64,000 nucleotides of DNA from JADJSS01 sp964490845 (GTDB lineage: Bacteria; Bacteroidota; Bacteroidia; Chitinophagales; JADIYW01): NCBI GenBank assembly GCA_964490845.1, contig CAZBED010000003.1, positions 248,001 through 312,000 of the forward strand, given 5' to 3'. Below, piece after piece: positions 45,400 to 54,299 of the stretch. The notes under the pieces are model-generated. The model was not told where the DNA came from. It was given only the letters and a program-made list of their open reading frames with translations, and did no database searches. How positions within the stretch are numbered: the stretch's first letter is position 1; every line of letters starts with the position of its first letter. A program made the translations under genes and the position numbers.

Positions 45400-46932
45400 T
45401 TATTTTATTTCAAAACGGGCGCCATTGATACCGTCATACGTTTTTCTCAACTGCCGGAATACTGCCTTATATTTTCCAAAAAGCAGATTATAAATGTCTT
45501 TATTTTCAGGATTTGCAGAATACGTTTCCGTTGTTTGTATCAATTGTTCTATTTCTTTAAACCGCTGCCGAGTTCCGCTGCCCACCATAGCACACATGGC
45601 CGCACCCAAAGCACCGGCATTCTTAGGCTGAGAGGTGGTGGTAATGTTGCGCTGGGTGATATCGGCAATAATCTGCATCCAGGTCTTATTGAAACATCCT
45701 CCGCCGGCAATCTTTAATTCACGGATAGTAAATCCAAAATCTTTTTCAAAATTTTCTATTGTCCATCGGAGGTTATAGGCAATTCCTTCGAAATGTGCCC
45801 GTGCGATATGACCCCGCGTATGCTGATGGGATAAATTGAAAATCGTCGAACGCGTAGTAGTACTGCTCACCGGACATCGCTCGCCCAAAAACCAGGGTGT
45901 GACAATAAGATACTCTGCACCCGGAGGAGTTTGTTTCATTTCCTCTTCCATCAACTCATATAAAGCGGAAGGTTGCAGCGTTGACTTTTCGTGCCCATAA
46001 AACGCTGACAATAACCACTCCGTGTTAGCTCCCGCTGATTCCGTTATACCTAACACTAAATTCATCGCAGGGTCTGCGCTCTGCATAGTCATAGCGGCAT
46101 TCTTAAACCCTCTGTCCTTTGCTGTGGCAACACCTACCCAGGCAGAAGTACCCACATAAATATGAGCTTCTCCCTCATCAATAGCGGTGGTTCCCAACGC
46201 GGCACTTTGTGTATCATCACAGCCACCATAAACACTTATTCCTTCACACAATCCCATTTCATGGGCGGCCTGCGCAGTTAGTTTTCCCGCTTCATCGACA
46301 GAGCGTATTAAATCCGGTAATTTTTCCGTACCTACTCCGGTGAGTTTAAAAAATAAGCGCTCCCAATCTTTATTCTTTACACTGAATGAATACGAACAGG
46401 CGCCTGACCATTCCGTCAACATTTTTCCGGTACATTTGTAGCGCAAGTAGCCATTTACATCCAGAAATTTATAGGTGTTGTTATAGATTTCCGGACGATT
46501 TTCTCTCAGCCAAATCATCTTAGGAATAACATCTTTTCCCATCAATTCCACGCCAACAATGAGTTTGATTAATTTTTTTCCGCCAAAGCGGTTCATAATC
46601 CTGCGGGACTGTTTTTCGGCACGGCCATCTACCCACGATATATTCGGATGCAGCACCTTCCCAGATTTATCTACCGGAATCATACCCATGCCTTGTGTTG
46701 TGAATGCAATCCCTTTGATATCACTCATTGCAACCTGTTTTTCGGCTACCATTTTCCGGGTGGTTTTGCATACTGCATTCCAATAATCCTGCGGTTCCTG
46801 TTCTGCCCATCCGGGATGAGGCATATGTAAGGGATATTCTTCTATTGCTGAAGCAATTATAGTTCCGGCTACATCCACAAGAATGGATTTTACGCTGCTG
46901 GTACCTACATCATATGCCAAAAAATAGCTCAT
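45400..46932 (-). CDS. FGGY-family carbohydrate kinase (xylulokinase-like)
   Basis: 510 aa with both FGGY halves. The N-terminal phosphate-binding part is LAYDVGTSSVKSILVD and is followed by HPGWAEQEPQDYW. The central region is SVYGGCDDTQSAALGTTAI and the C-terminal ATP-binding part is KIAGGGCFNKTWMQIIADI. It phosphorylates a ketose or polyol. The ATG overlaps the aminotransferase stop (TAATG) and the aldolase follows after 2 nt. The exact sugar is not readable from sequence; xylulose is only the closest family name. Confidence 0.9.
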   Translation of the reverse strand: MSYFLAYDVGTSSVKSILVDVAGTIIASAIEEYPLHMPHPGWAEQEPQDYWNAVCKTTRKMVAEKQVAMSDIKGIAFTTQGMGMIPVDKSGKVLHPNISWVDGRAEKQSRRIMNRFGGKKLIKLIVGVELMGKDVIPKMIWLRENRPEIYNNTYKFLDVNGYLRYKCTGKMLTEWSGACSYSFSVKNKDWERLFFKLTGVGTEKLPDLIRSVDEAGKLTAQAAHEMGLCEGISVYGGCDDTQSAALGTTAIDEGEAHIYVGTSAWVGVATAKDRGFKNAAMTMQSADPAMNLVLGITESAGANTEWLLSAFYGHEKSTLQPSALYELMEEEMKQTPPGAEYLIVTPWFLGERCPVSSTTTRSTIFNLSHQHTRGHIARAHFEGIAYNLRWTIENFEKDFGFTIRELKIAGGGCFNKTWMQIIADITQRNITTTSQPKNAGALGAAMCAMVGSGTRQRFKEIEQLIQTTETYSANPENKDIYNLLFGKYKAVFRQLRKTYDGINGARFEIK

Positions 46933-48383
46933 TATCTCTGTACGTTTTTAAACACCCTTTCAAACCGGTTCAACGCCTCATCAATCACCTCATCCGTATC
47001 TGCCAGGCTCATATAGAGTCGGCTGCCGGCCAATGTAACAATCCCTTCGGACATATAAGCCGCACCGTATTCTTCCATTAGTTTTTTTCGAAGTTCAATC
47101 TCTTTCAGCACTCTTCTGATTTTAAAGTATTTTATTTTCACATACAAGGTTCCGGCGGTTTCTAAATGTACTATCGCTCCCTGATTGAATGCAACGAACG
47201 GCAACCCGTATTTATCAATCAGCGCATTTAACCCTTTGGTTAAGCGGTCGCCTGCCCTGCCAGCCTTCTCACAGGCTTGTGTCCGTTCAATTTCCATAAT
47301 GGTATGGTAGCCTGCACAACAACTCAATGGGTTTCCCGCAAGTGTACCGCCTACTTTTACCTTCTTCCCGCCTTCCAGACCCGCAGCCAAACCCTGCATA
47401 TATCTGGCCTTCCCTCCGATACCTCCTGCGGAAGGATAACCACCGGCCACTACCTTTCCAAAAATAGTCAAATCCGGCATGACGTTCAAATATCCCTGTG
47501 CACCGCTCAGTCCTATTCGGAAAGCCGTAACCACTTCATCAAAAATCAACAATGCGCCATACTTATCACACAAGGCTCTCACCTGACTGCAATATTCCTT
47601 ATACAACGGATAGGTACCACTTTCGGGGCCCATAGGCTCCAGTATAACGGCGGCGGTACCACCTCTGAGTTGATTGATTCTCATTGTCCACTCCAATGCT
47701 TTTATGTCATTCGGTGGAACGGATTGTGTGTGCCAGGAACTGGCAAACGGAATTCCCTTCGCATCAAAAATAAAAGTGCCGGGGATGCGAAGGCTGTATA
47801 CCATTTGGTCGCTCCAGCCATGATAAGCGCCACCCATTTTTATCACTTTCTTTTTGCCCGTTACCAGCCGTGCAAGACGCAGCGCGCCCATAACGGCTTC
47901 TGTACCGCTGCCCAGCATCCTGAACATCTCTACAGAAGGCATGTGTTTACAAATAGCTTCCGCCAGTTTCAATTCATATTCATGAAATAATCCGGTAGAT
48001 GGCCCGCATTCATTGATAAGTTCAATGGATTTTTGTTTTACGAACTCATAATTGCTGCCTAAAACCGTTGGGCCGCCGGCCTGTAAGAAGTCGATATATT
48101 TATTTCCGTCCACATCATACAAATAGGCTCCTTCCGCTTTTGTGAAAGCGATGGGAAACGGATAATTAAAAGCAAGATTATGCTGTACGCCGCCGGGGAT
48201 ATATTTTTTAGCCTCATCTATCATCGTTTTGGAGGCCGTGCATTTGGTATGGAAATAGTTTAAATATTCGCGCATAGCTTCCGGTTTGACATGCTGTAGC
48301 GGAAGTGCAACCAATTTATTCAGTTTCTCATAAATCGGCTTTATATCATGGTATTCACTAATGGAAAATCCGGAAGAAGACAT
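46932..48383 (-). CDS. Class III aminotransferase (glutamate-1-semialdehyde aminomutase-like)
   Basis: 483 aa from the ATG at 48383; the frame is open 36 codons further, but that part is not conserved and contains the palindromic operator. PLP fold-I features: GSNYEFVKQKSIELIN, LGSGTEAVMGALRLARLVTG near residue 155, FDEVVTAFRIGLSG near residue 280 with the PLP aspartate, and the lysine of IFGKVVAGGYPSAGG near residue 308. It is not the haem-pathway HemL, since it sits in a sugar-kinase operon and carries a different N-terminus. It probably acts on an amino sugar or amino-ketone. First gene of the operon. Confidence 0.88.
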   Translation of the reverse strand: MSSSGFSISEYHDIKPIYEKLNKLVALPLQHVKPEAMREYLNYFHTKCTASKTMIDEAKKYIPGGVQHNLAFNYPFPIAFTKAEGAYLYDVDGNKYIDFLQAGGPTVLGSNYEFVKQKSIELINECGPSTGLFHEYELKLAEAICKHMPSVEMFRMLGSGTEAVMGALRLARLVTGKKKVIKMGGAYHGWSDQMVYSLRIPGTFIFDAKGIPFASSWHTQSVPPNDIKALEWTMRINQLRGGTAAVILEPMGPESGTYPLYKEYCSQVRALCDKYGALLIFDEVVTAFRIGLSGAQGYLNVMPDLTIFGKVVAGGYPSAGGIGGKARYMQGLAAGLEGGKKVKVGGTLAGNPLSCCAGYHTIMEIERTQACEKAGRAGDRLTKGLNALIDKYGLPFVAFNQGAIVHLETAGTLYVKIKYFKIRRVLKEIELRKKLMEEYGAAYMSEGIVTLAGSRLYMSLADTDEVIDEALNRFERVFKNVQR

Positions 48384-48420
48384 CTTTTTATTTTTTATCT
48401 TTATAAAAGTATTTCTGGCG

Positions 48421-48441
48421 AAAAGTGTATATGACACTTTT
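48421..48441. promoter_or_regulatory. Perfect palindrome between Crp/Fnr regulator and aminotransferase operon
   Basis: Arms AAAAGTGT (48421-48428) and ACACTTTT (48434-48441) are exact inverses around a 5-bp spacer ATATG. It lies 38 nt upstream of the aminotransferase ATG and 60 nt upstream of the regulator start, the position expected for an operator of the divergent regulator. Confidence 0.55.
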
Positions 48442-48500
48442 GTAAAACAAAGTTGAGACAATAACAAATAAGATAGCTTGATAAAAGTCAAATAAAAAAA

Positions 48501-49082
48501 GTGAGCAAAGGCAATAAAAAAAAATTCAGTACTCTTTTGAAGAAGTACGAGGATCTTCCGGAAGATTTATCCCTGCATATTGAGTCTTTGCTGGAAACAT
48601 TTGAACTGCCCAAAAAGACCATCCTGCTGAAGGCTGGCAAGGTGTGTGATTATTTGTATTTTATTGAAAAGGGCATGGCTCGGAATTACTTCACTGAAGA
48701 GGGAAAAGAACTGACCAATGACATTGTCATTGACGGTGAATTGCTGGTATCATTTTCCAGTTTCAGCTCCAGAGAACCATCTAATGAAACAATCGAGTTG
48801 ATTGAAGACTGCATTTTACACGCTATTCATTACAATGATTTACAGGAATTGTACAGAAGCTACCCCGTAATGGAGCGTATAGGCAGAAAAATGGCCGAGT
48901 ATCATTATAATTCGCTGGCTGCCAGAACCTATCGTTTAAAATTCAGCAGTTCCGCCGAACGCTATGATTATCTTTTTAAAAATAAGATTGAAATTATCCG
49001 AAGGGCGCCGATTGGTATTATTGCCTCTTACTTAGGCATGACCTTTGAGACGCTGAGCCGGATCCGGGGCAATTATGATTAA
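48501..49082 (+). CDS. Crp/Fnr-family transcriptional regulator
   Basis: 193 aa with a GTG start at 48501. The cyclic-nucleotide-binding-type barrel is at residues 35-125 (LLKAGKVCDYLYFIEKGMAR; then DIVIDGELLVSFSSF), and a C-terminal helix-turn-helix at about residues 160-190 (IIASYLGMTFETLSRIRGN). No CxxC Fe-S pattern is seen. It faces the aminotransferase operon across a palindrome and is a likely regulator of that operon and of itself. The ECF sigma gene follows after 24 nt. Confidence 0.9.
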   Translation: MSKGNKKKFSTLLKKYEDLPEDLSLHIESLLETFELPKKTILLKAGKVCDYLYFIEKGMARNYFTEEGKELTNDIVIDGELLVSFSSFSSREPSNETIELIEDCILHAIHYNDLQELYRSYPVMERIGRKMAEYHYNSLAARTYRLKFSSSAERYDYLFKNKIEIIRRAPIGIIASYLGMTFETLSRIRGNYD

Positions 49083-49106
49083 ACCTTTCTCCATTTTCAG
49101 CGTCTA

Positions 49107-49649
49107 ATGTTCCATATGCCTTTAACTGACGAAGAAATTTTATCGCTATTTAAGGAGCCGGCTTCCAAGGAGAAGGCATTTCGGCATTTATTGAGCAACT
49201 ATCAGGAACGGCTCTATTATCATGTACGCCGGTATGTGCACCACCACGAAGACGCCAACGACGTACTGCAAAACACTTTTATAAAGGTGTGGGGGGCAAT
49301 TGATAATTTCCGGGGAGAGTCTGGATTGTACACCTGGCTTTATAAAATAGCCGGGAATGAGGCTATCACCTACCTGAACAAGGCTAAAAAGCATGCAACA
49401 ACTGACATCTCGCAAACTACCGTTCACTACCGGGGTGGAACAGACAACACAGAAGCGGAAGCAATGACGGAAAAATTGCAGAAAGCGATAGATGCGCTGC
49501 CCGACAAGCAGAAGCAGGTATTTATTATGCGGTATTATGATGAAATGCCTTATGAGCAGATATCTTCCATAGTGGATACTTCTGTGGGTGCCTTAAAGGC
49601 ATCTTACCATCATGCCGTAAAAAAAATTGAAGAAATGCTGACAGCCTGA
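49107..49649 (+). CDS. ECF-type RNA polymerase sigma factor
   Basis: 180 aa. Region 2 is at residues 25-90 (HHEDANDVLQNTFIKVWGAI; FRGESGLYTWLYKIAGNEAI) and region 4 at 120-175 (LPDKQKQVFIMRYYDEMPYEQ; SVGALKASYHHAVKKIEE). It directs RNA polymerase to a stress or envelope regulon. The next two genes encode its probable anti-sigma factor and a Spy-like periplasmic protein, a common Bacteroidota arrangement. Confidence 0.93.
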   Translation: MFHMPLTDEEILSLFKEPASKEKAFRHLLSNYQERLYYHVRRYVHHHEDANDVLQNTFIKVWGAIDNFRGESGLYTWLYKIAGNEAITYLNKAKKHATTDISQTTVHYRGGTDNTEAEAMTEKLQKAIDALPDKQKQVFIMRYYDEMPYEQISSIVDTSVGALKASYHHAVKKIEEMLTA

Positions 49650-49684
49650 TTAAACCTTATAAAAATTAATGAGTCAAAATAGAA

Positions 49685-50308
49685 ATGAGCAAACAGACAG
49701 CAATATCAGATGAACTAAAAGCAATTTCTCCCGTTCTTTTCCATGTAAAAGAAACCGAGCAACCGCTATCTGTTCCTGCTGATTACTTTGAAAACCTGAG
49801 TAACGCCATTCTTGAACATATTCAGCAGAAGCCGGGCATCCTGCTAACTCTTGATAAACAACTGCCGGAAGTACCGGAGAACTATTTTGATTCGTTTCCG
49901 GAATCCATCTTGACTAAGATTAAAACAGAAGAATCCATCCTGCAGGGAGGGAAAATCATTCCGTTCGTTTCCCGAAAGAATATCGTCCAGCAATTATTTT
50001 CCAGAGTAGCCGTGGCGGCATCGGTTGTAGGACTGGTTGTGGTTCTGGGTTCTAGTCTGTTCAACAACCGGCCCATTGTTACCAACGATTGCAAAGACGG
50101 AATTGCCTGCCTGACACAAGAGGAAATTTATAATTACCTCTATAAAAACAGTTATGAATTTGACGTACATGAGGTGCAGGATATGGTAAAACCCGAAATA
50201 AATAGTACGGAAAAAACTATTGAAATCAACAAACAAGACATCAATCAATACATCGAACAAAATGCCGGAACCTTTGAACTGGAAGACGCATCCACCGATA
50301 TTTTTTAA
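49685..50308 (+). CDS. Probable anti-sigma factor, single-pass membrane protein
   Basis: 207 aa. The cytoplasmic N-terminal part carries two copies of the short motif VPxxYFxxx (VPADYFENL near residue 30 and VPENYFDSF near residue 64). One membrane helix lies at about residues 107-130. The C-terminal part is periplasmic, acidic and without motif (contains CKDGIACLTQEEIYNYL). The position after an ECF sigma gene and the topology support an anti-sigma role; no zinc-type ZAS motif is present, so this is inference. Confidence 0.65.
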   Translation: MSKQTAISDELKAISPVLFHVKETEQPLSVPADYFENLSNAILEHIQQKPGILLTLDKQLPEVPENYFDSFPESILTKIKTEESILQGGKIIPFVSRKNIVQQLFSRVAVAASVVGLVVVLGSSLFNNRPIVTNDCKDGIACLTQEEIYNYLYKNSYEFDVHEVQDMVKPEINSTEKTIEINKQDINQYIEQNAGTFELEDASTDIF

Positions 50309-50327
50309 ATCCTGAAAATTAATTATC

Positions 50328-50819
50328 ATGAAAACAATATTCAACATTTTTCTATTACTTTTTCTTGTGTCACCGCTTATGGCGGAACCAACGCCGCCGG
50401 ATGGACAGGGGAATGAAAAAATCGAAGCCCTGAAAATCGGATTTATCACCAACAAACTCAAGCTGACACCTGAAGAATCTCAGAAGTTCTGGCCGGTCTT
50501 CAATCAGTATGAAGCAGAAAAGAAACAAATCCGTCAGTCTACTATCGGGACAGTAAAAGAGCTGAAAGAGGACGGTGACTTTACCAATGCAGAAGCGGAA
50601 CAGGCGATTACAAAATATGTTGAGTTCAAAGCCAAAGACTTAGATCTGATAAAAAAATATGTATCAGAGTTCCGAAAAATTCTTCCCGCCACGAAGGTCG
50701 CCAAGCTGATTACCGCTGAAGAACATTTTAAAAAAATGCTGATGAAGCAGGCCCAGCAAGGAGGTCCGAACAAACCGGGTGGACAAGGACCTAAACCTTG
50801 GAAGGGCCAGGGGCAATAA
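50328..50819 (+). CDS. Spy/CpxP-like periplasmic protein
   Basis: 163 aa. The signal peptide ends near LMAEP. The mature part is helical with LTPEESQKFWPVFNQYEAEK, the LTxxQ-like motif of Spy/CpxP-type sensors, then a long charged helix and a C-terminal Gly/Pro/Gln tail. In Bacteroidota such genes follow ECF sigma/anti-sigma pairs and sense envelope or metal stress. It starts 20 nt after the anti-sigma gene and is followed by an intrinsic terminator. Confidence 0.78.
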   Translation: MKTIFNIFLLLFLVSPLMAEPTPPDGQGNEKIEALKIGFITNKLKLTPEESQKFWPVFNQYEAEKKQIRQSTIGTVKELKEDGDFTNAEAEQAITKYVEFKAKDLDLIKKYVSEFRKILPATKVAKLITAEEHFKKMLMKQAQQGGPNKPGGQGPKPWKGQGQ

Positions 50820-50841
50820 ACTAATTATAGGGTATTTTACT

Positions 50842-50878
50842 GAAGAGTGGCTTATAAATTATGTCACTCTTTTTTTTA
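50842..50878 (+). terminator. Intrinsic terminator of the sigma-factor operon
   Basis: Stem AAGAGTG (50843-50849) with CACTCTT (50865-50871) followed by an eight-base T-run; about 22 nt after the Spy-like gene. Confidence 0.8.
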
Positions 50879-50923
50879 TCAATACCCATTTTGTTTAGTA
50901 CCTTTAATTTCCTTATAAATCTT

Positions 50924-51817
50924 ATGAAGAATACTATCTGTATATTTTCGCTTTGTCTTATTGCATTCACCCTAACCCTATCCTGTACAAAGGACTCGCC
51001 AGAACCTGGAATCATTAGTACCATCCCATCCAGCATAATTGTCAAAGAGAAAAGTATTAGTGGAAATTTTGATTCTGTTGTATTAAATATCCGACTGTTT
51101 TTCCACTCTGATACAACATTTGCAGACAGCATCCATGACATTACAGTCAATACAGGAGTGCACATTAACACATCAAGGTTTGCACAAAACCACTTTATAT
51201 ATTTTGGTCGAGATGCAGACTTAAGAGAGTATGACGGAGATACCGTTGCCTTTTCCGTCTTATTTGATGATAATAACAGAATAAGAGGTGTCAATGATAA
51301 CTATGTTATTAACAGAAATTATCCGTTTCTTGTCAGCGGTCAGGTGGGTTTCACTTATGAGACTGATAACAGAATAAAGGAACTGCCCTATTACGGTTAT
51401 GAGACCAGTAGTGGCTGTTCTGCCTACATGCTTTCGTCCACCGGTCAATTTTATTTGAATGCAGAAGGAAAAGACAGCCTTGTAATTGTTTCAGAAGGAC
51501 CTTCCTGTGGTTCATGTCCTTATTGTACCGATACCGTCATTGTAATTTTTTCGAGTGTAAATAACAATACCAATTTATGCACCCTGTCATTTCCTTCCAT
51601 GCCATCCGGTTACTATCCTTCTTCAAATGATTACCTGCAAATGCTTTCATTTATTCCATTTCCAAAGATGACCGGAAAACTGATTGACAATATCTATTAT
51701 TCCACCAATCATACCAGATATACCAATACATATACATTTGATAAGGAAGGCAGGGTAAAGACGGCTAAACTATTTTTTTATGGTGCGGCAGAAAAATTAA
51801 TAGAATTTAATTACTAG
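50924..51817 (+). CDS. Lipoprotein of unknown function
   Basis: 297 aa from the ATG at 50924, which begins a lipoprotein signal with lipobox TLSC; a 21-codon upstream extension would overlap the terminator and is rejected. The mature chain is beta-rich and has a central cysteine cluster CGSCPYC (C-x2-C-x2-C) of unknown meaning. The last 40 residues (YTFDKEGRVKTAKLFF) resemble the short RHS-type strands often found in Bacteroidota lipoproteins. No function is assigned. Confidence 0.75.
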   Translation: MKNTICIFSLCLIAFTLTLSCTKDSPEPGIISTIPSSIIVKEKSISGNFDSVVLNIRLFFHSDTTFADSIHDITVNTGVHINTSRFAQNHFIYFGRDADLREYDGDTVAFSVLFDDNNRIRGVNDNYVINRNYPFLVSGQVGFTYETDNRIKELPYYGYETSSGCSAYMLSSTGQFYLNAEGKDSLVIVSEGPSCGSCPYCTDTVIVIFSSVNNNTNLCTLSFPSMPSGYYPSSNDYLQMLSFIPFPKMTGKLIDNIYYSTNHTRYTNTYTFDKEGRVKTAKLFFYGAAEKLIEFNY

Positions 51818-51883
51818 TTTTTCCCGCAGACTGAAGAGCGGGACAATAATGGCATGCACATTATTCCCTATATATAGAATTTT

Positions 51884-54091
51884 TTAATTTGCCACTTCGC
51901 TCAGAAACTTGAGGCGCACTAATTGTATTTCACGCAGTTCAATATCTTCATCTTTCAGTTTTTTATAGGCCACATTTACGTCATCGCTGTCGGATTGCAT
52001 AAAGTAATCAAAAATTTCTTCCTGTATATCTTCATCCACCGCATCATCGAGGTAATAGTTGATATTGACTTTGGTGCCTGAATTTACGATAGTATCGAGT
52101 TCCGTAATCAAATCCTCCATATTTAATCCGTATGAACTGGCAATATGTTCCAGTGGCATTTTTTTATCAATAGATTTGATAATATTTACCTTGATATTGG
52201 AATTTTTATCGGCTGATTTTATAATGGAGAAATCCGCGGAACGTTCAATATTATTGTCTTCCACATACTTCTTAATTGCCTTTAAGAACGGCTCCCCGAA
52301 CTTTTGTGCTTTAGCTGAATTGACACCGTGTATCTTGGATAATTCCTCCTTGTCGAAAGGAAAAAATGTCGCCATTTCTTCCAGCGATTGTTCGGAAAAA
52401 ATAGCATAAGGCGGCAATTTCAGCCGGGCGCCCTCTGATTTACGTATACCCACCAGAATGGCCATTAATGCGGGTTCCAGCACACTGCCGGATTTTCCGC
52501 TTAACTGCACATCTTCATCCTCATCGCCCTCTTCAAATTTATTATTTAATACAATTTTTACCGATACCGGTTTTTTGATAAATTTCTTTCCTTCTTCCGT
52601 AAGTTTTAAAACACCATACTGCTCAATATCCTTTTCCAGCAGATTCTGAAGTATAGCCTTGCGCACCACCGAATTCCAGAATAACATATCGTGCTCAGCT
52701 CCCTTGCCGAAAATTTTTAATTTATCGTAATTATTGGTTGTGATATCGGCGGATTTTCTTCCAATCAGAATATTTATGGTGTTTGGAATATTCACCCGTT
52801 CACTGGTTTCTACCACTACCTGCAGCGCCAGTTTAATTTCTTCTTTGGCTTCGAGTTTTTCCTTTGGATGCAGGCAGTTGTCACACTTGCCGCAGTTGCC
52901 CATTTCCTCGCCGAAATAATGAAGTACAAATTTTTTGCGGCATTCTCCGCTTTCCGCATACGCCTCCACTTCACTCAACTGCATCACGGCGATTTCTTTC
53001 TCGGATACCGATTTCTCCTTATTGGATAAAATGAATTTTTCAAATTTATGTATCTCTTTCGGAGAGTAATACGCGATACAATTTCCCTCCAGCCCGTCGC
53101 GGCCGGCACGGCCGGTTTCCTGATAGTAATTTTCCAGCGACTTTGGAATGTCAAAATGAATAACAAAACGAACATCCGGCTTGTCGATACCCATACCAAA
53201 AGCTATGGTTGCAACTATCACCTGCACGTCTTCCATCAGGAACTGATCCTGGCGTTCACTCCGGATATGCGCGTCCAGCCCAGCATGATAAGCTGCGGCA
53301 TTGATGCCATTCACCTGCAATATTTCCGCCAGCTCTTCCGTAGAGTTGCGGCTCAGGCAGTATATGATACCGGATTTATTCCCTTCTTTTTTTATAAACC
53401 GGATAATATCTTTTATGGCATCCTGTTTGCTTGGCTTCGGGCGTATCTCATAATACAGATTGTCTCTTAAGAAGGACGAAATAAACACATTGGGTTTTTT
53501 CATACCCAGTGTTTTGACAATATCCGACTGCACTTTTGGTGTGGCCGTTGCTGTAAGAGCAACAATCGGAATATTGTCCTCAATCTCGTTGAGCATTCCT
53601 TTTATTTTGCGGTACTCCGGACGGAAATCATGGCCCCACTCAGAAATACAGTGCGCTTCATCTACCGCTACAAAAGAAATCTTAATCGTTTTCAGAAAAT
53701 CAATATTTTCCTGTTTTACCAAAGATTCGGGAGCCACATACAACAACTTGCACTTGCCGCCGGTGATGTCTTTTTTGACTATGTTAATTTGAGACTTGTT
53801 GAGTTGCGAATTGATAAAATGGGCGATATTGTCCGTGCTGCTGTATCCTCGAATCAGATCCACCTGATTCTTCATCAACGCTATCAGGGGAGAAACAATA
53901 ATGGCTGTTCCTTCAGAGATAATGGCCGGTAACTGATAACACAGCGATTTACCACCTCCTGTTGGCATGATGACAAATGTATCATCGCCGGAAAGTATGC
54001 TTTCAATAATGGATTGCTGGTTGCCTTTAAATTTTTCAAATCCGAAATACTCCTTTAATGCACCTGAAATAGAAATGGGTTGAGCTGTCAT
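51884..54091 (-). CDS. recQ: ATP-dependent DNA helicase RecQ
   Basis: 735 aa from the ATG at 54091 (an in-frame ATG 12 codons earlier is not conserved). Motif I PTGGGKSLCYQLPA near residue 40, DEAH box DEAHCISEWGHDFRPEY near residue 140, motif VI YQETGRAGRDG near residue 320, and the zinc-binding cysteines C-x16-C-x2-C-x2-C (ECRKKF to CGKCDNC) near residue 375 are all present. HRDC follows near residues 515-600 and a C-terminal helical wing of about 120 residues (MPLEHIASSYGLNMEDLI). It unwinds DNA 3'-5' in recombination and fork repair. Confidence 0.95.
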   Translation of the reverse strand: MTAQPISISGALKEYFGFEKFKGNQQSIIESILSGDDTFVIMPTGGGKSLCYQLPAIISEGTAIIVSPLIALMKNQVDLIRGYSSTDNIAHFINSQLNKSQINIVKKDITGGKCKLLYVAPESLVKQENIDFLKTIKISFVAVDEAHCISEWGHDFRPEYRKIKGMLNEIEDNIPIVALTATATPKVQSDIVKTLGMKKPNVFISSFLRDNLYYEIRPKPSKQDAIKDIIRFIKKEGNKSGIIYCLSRNSTEELAEILQVNGINAAAYHAGLDAHIRSERQDQFLMEDVQVIVATIAFGMGIDKPDVRFVIHFDIPKSLENYYQETGRAGRDGLEGNCIAYYSPKEIHKFEKFILSNKEKSVSEKEIAVMQLSEVEAYAESGECRKKFVLHYFGEEMGNCGKCDNCLHPKEKLEAKEEIKLALQVVVETSERVNIPNTINILIGRKSADITTNNYDKLKIFGKGAEHDMLFWNSVVRKAILQNLLEKDIEQYGVLKLTEEGKKFIKKPVSVKIVLNNKFEEGDEDEDVQLSGKSGSVLEPALMAILVGIRKSEGARLKLPPYAIFSEQSLEEMATFFPFDKEELSKIHGVNSAKAQKFGEPFLKAIKKYVEDNNIERSADFSIIKSADKNSNIKVNIIKSIDKKMPLEHIASSYGLNMEDLITELDTIVNSGTKVNINYYLDDAVDEDIQEEIFDYFMQSDSDDVNVAYKKLKDEDIELREIQLVRLKFLSEVAN

Positions 54092-54282
54092 AAAAAAACT
54101 GTTGTTAGAATAAAAACGTCCTCGCAAACGGAGAACGCAATTACTACTTTAATATACTCAAAAATACCGAAATAACTACAGTTGTAAGTGTTAAAATTGA
54201 TTATCCCTGTTTTAATTAATTGTATATTTAAACTACGCCCAAATAACAGAGAATTATTGTTTCTTTGGGTGTACGATTTGTT

Positions 54283-54290
54283 TATCTTTG
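54283..54290 (+). promoter_or_regulatory. -7 promoter element of the mannose-1-phosphate guanylyltransferase gene
   Basis: TATCTTTG ends 9 nt before the ATG at 54300. A TTTG at 54264-54267 could be a -33 element at slightly short spacing. Confidence 0.6.
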
Positions 54291-54299
54291 CAACCGACT

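Noticed and set aside
48384..48491. 36-codon N-terminal extension of the aminotransferase
   Set aside because: It runs through the palindromic operator and encodes residues not seen in the family.
51823..51842. Terminator after the orphan lipoprotein
   Set aside because: A CCCGC/GCGGG stem exists but no T-run follows it on either strand.
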